Below, in pieces: positions 26,449 through 33,280 of a stretch of DNA of 64,000 nucleotides. The notes under the pieces are model-generated. The model saw nothing but the letters and a program-made list of their open reading frames with translations. It was not told the DNA's origin and did not search any database. The number at the start of each line of letters is the position of its first letter. The stretch's first letter is position 1. The position numbers and the translations under genes were made by a program. Source of the stretch: RGDT01 sp964630925. Lineage in GTDB: Bacteria > Planctomycetota > Planctomycetia > Gemmatales > Gemmataceae. The stretch is from the NCBI GenBank assembly GCA_964630925.1, contig CAZVZK010000033.1:12747-76746 (forward strand). The letters run 5' to 3'.

Positions 26449-26943
26449 ATGGGATGGAATTCGTCGGTGCTGTTGGCGGAAGGGCTGACGTCCGCGGACA
26501 TGCGGCGTGTCATCCCGGACGTGTTCCGTCTGACCAAACGCACCGTGACCTGGGATGAGGCCAGCTCGTCCTCGCTCGGGCAGGACGTCGCCCTAGGCGA
26601 ACTGCCCGGCTGGGGCGTGCTGTGGACGCCGAACGTCCGGGTCATCACCTTCCCCGATGTGTTACAGGCCGCGTCCGCGAAGGGCCGGGCGCTCGCCCTC
26701 ATCCTCGCGGGGGTGAGCGACATTTACGGCTTCAGCCTTCACGTCGCGGGGACGGAGAGACGACGGCTGATGCGCTCGCAGGGTGCGGCCGTCGAACAAT
26801 CCGGCAAACCACTTCCGGAAGAGGCGGGCCTGGACTGGCAGGACGCGGAGGACGCGCTCTTCGGCCTCGCGAAACAGCTCACCGGGCTGGACATCTCTTA
26901 CGTCGAGGGCGTGCGCCTCACCATCGCCACGCTCGACCTCTAG
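26449..26943 (+). CDS. Hypothetical protein
   Basis: A 164-residue protein that I cannot assign to a family. It starts MGWNSSVLLAEGLTSADMRRVIPDVF and contains LGELPGWGVLWTPNVRVITF, LIFGFSLHV-like IYGFSLHVAGTERRRLMRSQG and an end (ISYVEGVRLTIATLDL). The alternation of strands and helices suggests a compact alpha/beta fold. The start overlaps nothing: it begins just after the oxidoreductase stop, so the genes are likely cotranscribed. The following gene is a P-II-like protein. Confidence 0.62.
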   Translation: MGWNSSVLLAEGLTSADMRRVIPDVFRLTKRTVTWDEASSSSLGQDVALGELPGWGVLWTPNVRVITFPDVLQAASAKGRALALILAGVSDIYGFSLHVAGTERRRLMRSQGAAVEQSGKPLPEEAGLDWQDAEDALFGLAKQLTGLDISYVEGVRLTIATLDL

Positions 26944-26971
26944 CGGTCGGCCACATCGAGAGGGCAAAGCG

Positions 26972-27286
26972 ATGAAGCAGCTCACCGTCGTCGTCAAGCC
27001 GTTCCGCGCCGAGGCCGTTCTCCGCGTCGCCGCCGAGGTCGGCGCCGACTCCGTCGTGGTGCGCGAGGCCAAGGGCTACAGCCGGCAGAAGGGCTACCTC
27101 GGACGCTACCTCGGCAGCGAGTACAGCATGGCGTTCCTCCCCAAGGTCGAGATCACCCTCTGCGTCGCCGATGACCGTCTCGACGAGGCCGTCGAGCGGG
27201 TCGCCCGCGCCGCCCGCACGGGCCGCATGGGCGACGGCAAGATCTTCGTCCTGCCCCTCGCCGGCCCGGAGGCCATCGAGTTCTGA
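26972..27286 (+). CDS. P-II family (GlnB/GlnK-like) protein
   Basis: A 104-residue trimeric signal protein. The T-loop shows GYLGRYLGSEYSMAFLPKVE with Tyr51, the classical uridylylation site, at its standard number, and the B-loop-like GRMGDGKIFVLPL is kept. The C-terminus lacks the usual RTGE ending, so it is shorter than the 112-residue GlnB. No amtB, glnD or glnA is nearby, which is unlike the glnK-amtB pair. A GAGGG ribosome binding site precedes the ATG. Nitrogen-related regulation is the family role; its actual partner is unknown. Confidence 0.85.
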   Translation: MKQLTVVVKPFRAEAVLRVAAEVGADSVVVREAKGYSRQKGYLGRYLGSEYSMAFLPKVEITLCVADDRLDEAVERVARAARTGRMGDGKIFVLPLAGPEAIEF

Positions 27287-27289
27287 CGC

Positions 27290-27556
27290 TCAGGGGCCGT
27301 TCGTCCGTCCGTTCCCGCCGGGAATGGCACTGGACAGCGTCGTGATGCTCGACACCGCCTCGAAACGGCTCGCCATGCGCAACCGGCCCGTGAAGACGTA
27401 GAAGCCCGAGGACGCCCCTGGCGTCGGATCGAACGCGACATTCTCGGGATGTTCGATCACCGCAGTCTCGCCGCCGATGAATGCGATGATGTATGACTCA
27501 AATGGCACCTGTCGGGCCAGACGGCGCAGCTCGGTCCGGATGTCCTCGACGCTCAT
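27290..27556 (-). CDS. Small conserved hypothetical protein
   Basis: An 88-residue protein: MSVEDIRTELRRLARQVPFESY, then IAFIGGETAVIEHPENVAF and FYVFTGRLRMASRFEAVSSI. Its layout (helix, PFxSY, strand ending in HPENVAF) resembles the small protein at 17595-17834. A GGAGG lies about 7 bases before the ATG. It ends only 3 bases from the convergent P-II-like gene. It is on the same strand as the histidine kinase ending at 27619 and may be its downstream operon member. Confidence 0.62.
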   Translation of the reverse strand: MSVEDIRTELRRLARQVPFESYIIAFIGGETAVIEHPENVAFDPTPGASSGFYVFTGRLRMASRFEAVSSITTLSSAIPGGNGRTNGP

Positions 27557-27618
27557 CGGCGGGCCTCCAAAGAGCAATCGGAGGAATTCTACACGGCCCG
27601 CCGCCGACACGCCAGCCC

Positions 27619-29265
27619 TCACGCCGCCCGCAGGCCGTCCGGCGAGGACGGCGACGGCAGCGACAGCACGAACCGCGTCGGCTGGCCAGAACGCGCCGGC
27701 TCCAGACGCACGTCGCCGCCCTGCTGCCGCGCCAATCGCCACGCCACCGGCAGGCCAAGCCCCTTGCCGCGCCCCGCGCTCCGGCCTGAATAGAACGGGT
27801 CGAACAGGTGCGGACGCTGCTCCGCCGCCGGCCCAGGCCCCGAGTCCTCCACCAGCGCCTCGACGCCCTCCGGCGTGGCCGCCGCCGTCAGCCTCACCCA
27901 GCCGCCCGCCGGCGCCGCCTCCGCCGCGTTCCGTGCGATGCACGCCAACGCCTGCCTCGTCTGCTCGACATCGGCCCACGCCGCCAATCGGTCCGGCCCG
28001 CGCACCTCGATCCGCACCGCCTTCGGCCCGGCCACGTCCTCCAGCGACGCCGCCACCTCGCCGAGCAGCGTGGGCAGGTCGAACCGGTCCGGCCGCGCGG
28101 GCGCGGGCCGGGCGAACAGCATCAGGTCGCGCAGGATCGTGTGGACGCGCTTCGTCTGGGCGATGATGGTGTTCAGCGCCTTGCGGGCCGCGCCCTCCTC
28201 GTCGTCGGACAGCCACTCCTCGCCGTGCGACAGGACGTACTGCGCCTGCCCGGAGATGACCGTCAGCGGGTTGTTGATCTCGTGCCCGGCCCCGGCGGCG
28301 AACTCCGCCAGCGCCGCCAGTTTGGCCTGCCGAAGCCGCTCCGCCTCGCCGCGCATCTGGTCGCGCAGGGCCACGTTCAGGCTGTCCGCCTCGCGCTCCA
28401 GCGCCAGCCGCGGCGGCCCGCCGCGGAGCGTGCGGTTCTCCGCCGCCAGCGCCAGCACCTCGCGCAGCAGGGGCGCCCCGTAGGGCGTCTGCCACCCCGG
28501 CAGGTCGAGCGGCTCCCCCGCCAGCAATTCAGCCGCGTCCAGGGCGCCGAGGTCCAACCCCAGCCAGGCGGCATCAGCCTCCACGGTCTCGCCGCGTGCC
28601 AGCAGATTCGGGTCCGCCCCGGCCTGGCCGGCGAGGTGGATCGCGACGCGGACGATGGCCAGGAGCGAGGCGTCACCGCCCAATCGGGCCGCCCCCGGCG
28701 CGGGCAATTCCAGACGCCCGAGCGTGTCGGACAGCCAGCCGGGGAGCGCCCACTGTCGGGCGACCCGCCGGGCGATCCCAGCGGCACTCGCCCCCCAGTG
28801 CCGTTCCTGCGTGCGGACGGGGTCGCGACCCAGGGCCGGGTCGGTCCAGGCGTCGAGGGCGAGGTCCGGCGCGACGGCCCCCACGGCCAGCCACCCCAGG
28901 GGCGCGAGGAGCCCGGCGCACCAGGCACGGATCGGCTCGGCGCGTCCGGTCCGCCGCGCCAGCACCGCCGCCAGCCGGGCCGTGGCCCAGGCCGGCTCAT
29001 GCAACGGGCGCAAAGCGTCGTCCCAGCCGGCCCACCCGCCGGGCGGCTCGGAAAGGCGTGCCAGCGCGAATTCCAGCGGCGCGGGGTCGGTGAGGGGCGG
29101 GAGCGGGAAGGGGTCGCCGCCGTGGCGTGCCAGCAGCAGGACGGCGGCGGGGTCATGGCGGACGGCGGCCCACGCCCCGGACGGCCCGGCCAGGCCGGCG
29201 AGGGACGGCGCGGACGGGGCCAGCCATTGCAGGCCGGCCACGGCATCCAGCAGCGGGCCTTTCAT
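27619..29265 (-). CDS. Sensor histidine kinase (cytoplasmic, HisKA plus HATPase)
   Basis: A 548-residue kinase without membrane segments. Residues about 1-290 form an alanine/leucine-rich helical domain of HDOD-like character. The HisKA box is EFAAGAGHEINNPLTVISGQA with His328, followed by a catalytic domain with ACIARNAAEAAPAG (N box), VEDSGPGP (G1) and GRGKGLGLPVA (G2). The His box GHEINNP is of the NtrB type. The ATG at 29265 avoids a repeat-derived N-terminal extension. The response regulator gene lies directly upstream on the same strand, separated by an inverted repeat, so they are probably partners. Confidence 0.9.
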   Translation of the reverse strand: MKGPLLDAVAGLQWLAPSAPSLAGLAGPSGAWAAVRHDPAAVLLLARHGGDPFPLPPLTDPAPLEFALARLSEPPGGWAGWDDALRPLHEPAWATARLAAVLARRTGRAEPIRAWCAGLLAPLGWLAVGAVAPDLALDAWTDPALGRDPVRTQERHWGASAAGIARRVARQWALPGWLSDTLGRLELPAPGAARLGGDASLLAIVRVAIHLAGQAGADPNLLARGETVEADAAWLGLDLGALDAAELLAGEPLDLPGWQTPYGAPLLREVLALAAENRTLRGGPPRLALEREADSLNVALRDQMRGEAERLRQAKLAALAEFAAGAGHEINNPLTVISGQAQYVLSHGEEWLSDDEEGAARKALNTIIAQTKRVHTILRDLMLFARPAPARPDRFDLPTLLGEVAASLEDVAGPKAVRIEVRGPDRLAAWADVEQTRQALACIARNAAEAAPAGGWVRLTAAATPEGVEALVEDSGPGPAAEQRPHLFDPFYSGRSAGRGKGLGLPVAWRLARQQGGDVRLEPARSGQPTRFVLSLPSPSSPDGLRAA

Positions 29266-29290
29266 TCGCGTGGCCTCGGCGGAAAGGAGG

Positions 29291-29388
29291 AAGGATGAAG
29301 GATGAGGGATGAGAAGGACGCCGGATCGGGGGGCGGCCTCGCGATCAGGCCACCCCTTCTCATCCTTCATCCTTCATCCTTCATCCTT
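29291..29388. repeat. Inverted repeat built of CATCCTT heptamers
   Basis: The arm at 29291-29317 is complementary to 29355-29381 with one mismatch over 27 bases, separated by 37 bases. The right arm continues with one further heptamer copy to 29388, giving four CATCCTT units. It lies between the response regulator and histidine kinase genes. The stem is large enough to act on mRNA processing or termination between the two genes. Confidence 0.72.
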
Positions 29389-29396
29389 ACGAGCCG

Positions 29397-29987
29397 TCAG
29401 GCGGTCGCCGCCGGCTCCATCTCCAGCAGGGCGCACATGCGGTCGATCATGACGTCGATCTCGAACGGCTTGCGCAGGAAGTCGTCGGCCCCGGCCAGAC
29501 GCAGCTCCTGGATCTTGTCGTCCTCGACCAGGCCGGAGATGCACAGGATGCGCACGTCCTCCAGGGAGGCGTCGGCCCGCACACGCTGGCAGACCTCCTT
29601 GCCGTTGATGTCCGGCAGCATGTAGTCGAGGATGATGATGTCGGGGCGGTAGTCCTTGACCATCATGCCGGCGTCGAAGCCGTTGTTGGCGATGCGCACC
29701 TCGAACCGCCCGTCCTCCTCGAGGACCTTGTTCATCAGGTCCACGATCTCGATGTCGTCGTCCACCAGCAGGGCCCGGCGCTTGCCGGACTCCAGGGCGT
29801 CGGTCGGGATGCTGTTATCCTTCATGAAGCGGTACAGCGCCTCACGCGGGATGCGGCGGAACTTGGAGCCGGGCACCCGGAAGCCCTTGAGCTGCCCATT
29901 ATCGAAGCAGCGGATGATGGTCTGCTGGCTGACCTTGCAGATCTTGGCCGCCTCGCCGGTCGTGAAAACGGTCTTCATCACGCTCAT
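29397..29987 (-). CDS. Response regulator with N-terminal excisionase-type helix-turn-helix
   Basis: A 196-residue protein. Residues about 5-60 are a MerR/excisionase-like DNA-binding domain (FTTGEAAKICKVSQQTIIRCFDNGQLKGFRVPGSKFRRI). Residues about 70-190 are a receiver domain: ALLVDDDIEIVDL acidic cluster, phospho-acceptor Asp121 in IILDYMLPD, Ser/Thr position in LCISGLVEDD and Lys in FLRKPFEID. The usual arrangement is receiver first and output domain last; here it is reversed. It is probably phosphorylated by the kinase at 27619-29265. It has a consensus promoter and a roughly 290-base leader. Confidence 0.93.
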   Translation of the reverse strand: MSVMKTVFTTGEAAKICKVSQQTIIRCFDNGQLKGFRVPGSKFRRIPREALYRFMKDNSIPTDALESGKRRALLVDDDIEIVDLMNKVLEEDGRFEVRIANNGFDAGMMVKDYRPDIIILDYMLPDINGKEVCQRVRADASLEDVRILCISGLVEDDKIQELRLAGADDFLRKPFEIDVMIDRMCALLEMEPAATA

Positions 29988-30287
29988 CCATCCCTACGGG
30001 CACAAGCCCGTCGCACGAGTACGGCCGGCGTCGCTGACGCCAGGCCCGGTTCCTCCGTGAGCCGCCTCTGCCTCGATCCGATCTACGACGGGGCGTACGG
30101 CCCCTGAATGTCCACATCGCCCCGCCGCGCGTACCTTCCACGCGTCGGCCCCTCTGGGAGGGCCGATTTCGATTGGCGTTCCTTCGCCGGACACGGCTTC
30201 GGAGTCGTGCCGGTGTCCGGGGAGCCCGGACGGTCAAGGTGTACTGCGGAGGTGGAGGAAGGGTTGCCGACCTTTCCAACACTCGCG
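29988..30287 (-). ncRNA. Structured leader or untranslated RNA upstream of the response regulator
   Basis: This 300-base stretch has no gene but begins at a consensus promoter. The transcript could fold several stems: 30188-30222 (stem of about 11 pairs with one bulge), 30145-30166 (7-pair core TCGGCCC/GGGCCGA) and a GGCGTC/GACGCC stem near the gene. It is either a long 5 prime leader or a small RNA gene. I tested it by eye against RNase P, SRP and tmRNA motifs and found no convincing match. Confidence 0.32.
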
Positions 30288-30315
30288 ATTATAACCAACC
30301 TGTGAAGCGTGTCAA
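30288..30315 (-). promoter_or_regulatory. Consensus sigma70 promoter, minus strand
   Basis: On the minus strand TTGACA (30310-30315) and TATAAT (30288-30293) are both exact consensus hexamers, separated by 16 bases. Predicted transcription starts near 30281 and runs toward the response regulator start at 29987. The region 30316-30475, between this promoter and the mnmG stop, holds no gene; it contains a hairpin around 30372-30401 on which no clear terminator call can be made. Confidence 0.75.
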
Positions 30316-30475
30316 CATCGCCTCCCTCCCTGCCTTCACTCCAAACTCCTTGGACGCCTTCATCTTGTGACGACCCTCCGGAATTTTCCCCGAAGGGCCT
30401 CTTTTGCCCCCCCCGCCCTCTCTCATCGGACCGCCCCGCCCTCCGGGGCCACCCTGTCTTCGCCAGATTGCCCGA

Positions 30476-32308
30476 TCAGCCGAGGTGGATGAGCAGCACC
30501 GCCAGGTCATTCGGGCTGATCCCGCTGATGCGGCCGGCCTGCCCGAACGTGGCCGGGCGGACACGTGTCAATTTCTCCTTCGCCTCCATGCGGAGCTGTG
30601 GCACCGCGTGGTAGTCGAACGTCGCCGGGATCGCCTTGCCCTCCAGACGCTGGAAGCGCTCCACCTGCACCGCCTGGCGCCCGATGTAGCCCGAGTACTT
30701 CGCCTCCAGCACCACCTGCTCGCGCACGTCCGCCGCCGGCTCGCCCAGCGCCGGGTGCATCTCACGCACCTGCTCCCACGTCACCTCGGTGCGCCGCAGC
30801 CAGGTGGACAGGGTGTCCCCCCCGTGCCTGTGAGACTCCAGCGTTCGCGTCAACGCGGCGATACCCGCCTCCTTGCGCTCGAGCCGACCCCAGTCGGCGT
30901 CGTTGACCAGCCCGACCCGCCGCCCCAGGGGCGTGAGCCGGCGGTCGGCGTTGTCGTGCCGCAGCAGCAGCCGGTACTCGGCCCGGCTGGTGAACATGCG
31001 GTACGGCTCATCGACCCCCCTCGTGACGAGGTCATCGATGAGGACTCCGATATACGCCTGACTGCGGTCCAGGATCAAGGGCGCTTCCTGTCTTCGCAGG
31101 AGCGCCGCGTTGATGCCGGCCATCAATCCTTGCGCCGCCGCCTCCTCGTACCCCGTCGTCCCATTGATCTGCCCCGCGAAGAACAGCCCAGCCACCGGCT
31201 TCGTCTCCAGCGTCGAGTGGAGCTGCGTCGGCGGGGCGTAGTCGTACTCCACCGCGTACCCCCAGCGCAGCACCTCCGCGTCCTCCAGGCCGGGGATGAG
31301 CCGCAACATCCCCTGCTGCACGTCGCGCGGTAGCGAGGTCGAGATGCCGTTGACGTAATACTCCAGGGTGTTGCGCCCCTCGGGCTCGAGGAAGAGCTGG
31401 TGCGACTCCTTCTCCGCGAACCTCACCACCTTGTCCTCGATGCTCGGGCAGTAGCGCGGCCCCCGGCTGTCGATCTGACCCGAGTACATGGGGGCGCGGT
31501 GCAGGTTGGCACGGATGAGGGCGTGGGCCGCCGCCGTGGTCTGCGTGATGTGGCACATCATCTGCGGCTGCGCGATCTTCTCCGTGGCGAAGCTGAATGG
31601 GCGCGGGTCGTCGTCGCCCGGTTGCGGCTCGCACTTGCCGAAGTCGATGGTGCGCCCGTTGAGACGGCATGGTGTGCCGGTCTTGAAGCGGGCCAGCTCG
31701 AAGCCGCATGACGCGAGCGACTCGGAGAGCGACTCGGCGGAGCCGTCGCCGGCCCGCCCGCCGCGGGCCTTCGACTCGCCGGTGTGCATGATCGCCTTGA
31801 GGAACGTCCCCGTGGTGAGGACGACGCACGGGGCGCGGTACAGCGTGCCCCCTTGCGCGAGGACGCCGGCCACCCGCCGCGTCTGCCCGCGCTCGTTGGG
31901 CGCCGGCAGCGGCTCGATGACGAGGCCCTCGACCACCTCCTGGCGCAGGGTCAGGTTCGCCGTCTGCTCCACCACGTGCTTCATGTGAAACTGATAGGCC
32001 TTCTTGTCGGCCTGGGCGCGCGGCGAGTGCATGGCCGGGCCCTTGGTGCGGTTCAACATCCTGAATTGGATCGCCGTCGCGTCGATGCACTTGCCCATCT
32101 CGCCCCCGAGGGCGTCGATCTCGCGGACGATCTGCCCCTTGGCCACGCCGCCGATGGCCGGGTTGCAGGACATGGCCGCGACGGCGTCGGCGTTCATGGT
32201 CAGCAGGACCGTGCGCGTCCCCATGCGGGCGGCGGCGAGGGCGGCCTCGACGCCGGCGTGCCCGGCGCCGACGACGGCGACATCGAAGTCGTAGGTGAGT
32301 GAAGGCAT
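30476..32308 (-). CDS. mnmG: tRNA uridine-5-carboxymethylaminomethyl modification enzyme MnmG (GidA)
   Basis: A 610-residue FAD-dependent enzyme which, with MnmE, builds the cmnm5 group on the wobble uridine of several tRNAs. The FAD-binding start is FDVAVVGAGHAGVEAALAAARMG. Family motifs include SCNPAIGGVAKGQIVREIDALGG, GTFLKAIMHTGE and GRLNGRTIDFGK-like PCRLNGRTIDFGKCEP. The helical C-terminal MnmE-binding domain ends VLLIHLG. Length and motifs are normal. mnmE is not in the window. A 42-base piece of its coding sequence is repeated at 33190-33231. Confidence 0.97.
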   Translation of the reverse strand: MPSLTYDFDVAVVGAGHAGVEAALAAARMGTRTVLLTMNADAVAAMSCNPAIGGVAKGQIVREIDALGGEMGKCIDATAIQFRMLNRTKGPAMHSPRAQADKKAYQFHMKHVVEQTANLTLRQEVVEGLVIEPLPAPNERGQTRRVAGVLAQGGTLYRAPCVVLTTGTFLKAIMHTGESKARGGRAGDGSAESLSESLASCGFELARFKTGTPCRLNGRTIDFGKCEPQPGDDDPRPFSFATEKIAQPQMMCHITQTTAAAHALIRANLHRAPMYSGQIDSRGPRYCPSIEDKVVRFAEKESHQLFLEPEGRNTLEYYVNGISTSLPRDVQQGMLRLIPGLEDAEVLRWGYAVEYDYAPPTQLHSTLETKPVAGLFFAGQINGTTGYEEAAAQGLMAGINAALLRRQEAPLILDRSQAYIGVLIDDLVTRGVDEPYRMFTSRAEYRLLLRHDNADRRLTPLGRRVGLVNDADWGRLERKEAGIAALTRTLESHRHGGDTLSTWLRRTEVTWEQVREMHPALGEPAADVREQVVLEAKYSGYIGRQAVQVERFQRLEGKAIPATFDYHAVPQLRMEAKEKLTRVRPATFGQAGRISGISPNDLAVLLIHLG

Positions 32309-32383
32309 GGCTCGGGATACACCGTTGCGCGGCGATGCGGTATGATAGCAGAAGGACGCGAGCGGGGGGGCAGGCCGACGCCC

Positions 32384-32803
32384 ATGAGGGTGCCGAATGT
32401 GCGGTCAATCGCCATCTGCGATGAGGCCGTCCCGAGCGAATCCGAGGCAGAGGTCTTCACCCTGCTCAACGCTCGGTTCTACGCCCGGGCCGAGTCTTTC
32501 CCCGACATCCGCACCCTACACGTCTACCTGCTCTGCTTCTGCGACGCGGCCGGCGACTTCAACGGGACCGTCCTTCTGGGGAGCGATGAGGACGAGAAGC
32601 TGATCCGATACGCCCGATTCCGCGTTTCTTTCAACGGATCGCAACAGTATGCGGCACTGCGGATCGAGCTGGACGGGTGCGAGCTGCCGGGGCCTGGGGA
32701 ATACTCAATCGAAGTGCGGTTCTTCACCCCGGACCTGGTGGAGCACCCCAGGGCGGATGCCAAGATCCTTCTGTATCGAACGGAGGACGGAGATGAGCGA
32801 TGA
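32384..32803 (+). CDS. Hypothetical protein of the DUF6941-like type
   Basis: A 139-residue protein: RVPNVRSIAICDEAVPSESE, YARAESFPDIRTLHVYLL, ARFRVSFNGSQQYAALRIEL and ELPGPGEYSIEVRF. The alternating strands and the EYSIEVRFFT pattern suggest a small beta-sandwich; it resembles DUF6941 proteins in phrasing of strands, which is a tentative assignment. The ATG at 32384 is chosen; an in-frame earlier ATG at 32342 would overlap a TATGAT box (32341-32346). It overlaps the next gene by 11 bases, so the two are one unit. Confidence 0.58.
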   Translation: MRVPNVRSIAICDEAVPSESEAEVFTLLNARFYARAESFPDIRTLHVYLLCFCDAAGDFNGTVLLGSDEDEKLIRYARFRVSFNGSQQYAALRIELDGCELPGPGEYSIEVRFFTPDLVEHPRADAKILLYRTEDGDER

Positions 32804-33155
32804 CCGGATGCCGAAGAGGCCGCCTGCCGGCCCGCCGCGCGTCTTCAAGGCCGGGCCTCACGACCCCGAGGAGGCCGCCCGCCTGTCGGCCAGCTTCGGC
32901 AAGGGGTTCGGGAACTCCTTCGTGATCCAGAACGTCCTCGACGAGCTAGAGCATCCCCGGCACGGCGGCAAGCGCGACCTCGTGGGCATCATCGTCGGGC
33001 TGCTGGCGCACCTGACGCCCGAGCAGGCCGACGCCTTTGCTGAGACATTGCCAACCCACCTGCCGCCGGCGGCGGTGTCGCGGTTCGCTGCTGCCGTGAA
33101 GGCGCCGATCACATTGAACGGCGGCCCCGTCGTCCCCGAGCCGGCCAGCGCCTGA
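32793..33155 (+). CDS. Hypothetical protein
   Basis: A 120-residue protein with a proline-rich start (MPKRPPAGPPRVFKAGPHDPEE), a glycine-rich middle (SFGKGFGNSFVIQNVLDELEHPRHGGKRDLVGIIVGLLAHL) and an alanine-rich end. There is no recognisable domain. A GGAGGACGGAG precedes the ATG by about 3-9 bases and the start lies in the end of the upstream gene. Its function is unknown; the coupling suggests a shared role with the DUF6941-like protein. Confidence 0.62.
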   Translation: MSDDRMPKRPPAGPPRVFKAGPHDPEEAARLSASFGKGFGNSFVIQNVLDELEHPRHGGKRDLVGIIVGLLAHLTPEQADAFAETLPTHLPPAAVSRFAAAVKAPITLNGGPVVPEPASA

Positions 33156-33189
33156 GCTCGCTCTCGCGGACGACCAGGCCCTCGGCGCC

Positions 33190-33231
33190 GGCGTCGGCGT
33201 TCATGGTCAGGAGGACCGTGCGCATCCCCAT
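33190..33231. repeat. Copied fragment of the mnmG coding region
   Basis: These 42 bases match 32183-32224 inside mnmG with only 2 mismatches, in the same orientation. On the minus strand the piece still reads GMRTVLLTMNADA against GTRTVLLTMNADA of MnmG. It lies between the hypothetical gene ending at 33155 and the leucine-rich-repeat gene ending at 33281 and has no independent start. It must be a relic of duplication or recombination. Confidence 0.7.
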
Positions 33232-33280
33232 ACCGGACACGCCGAGGAGGGCCAACGGAACCCGCTGACGCCCGCACCCG

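Noticed and set aside
29988..30287. RNase P RNA, SRP RNA or tmRNA in the response-regulator leader
   Set aside because: A GTCCGGGCTCC stretch recalls RNase P, but the GAGGAAAG lead and the ACAGAA region are missing; there is no SRP GGAAGG/AGCAGCC motif and no tRNA-like tmRNA ends.
30372..30401. Terminator for mnmG
   Set aside because: A CCCTCCGG/CCGAAGGG-like stem exists, but the T run is on the wrong side for mnmG transcription, so no terminator is called.
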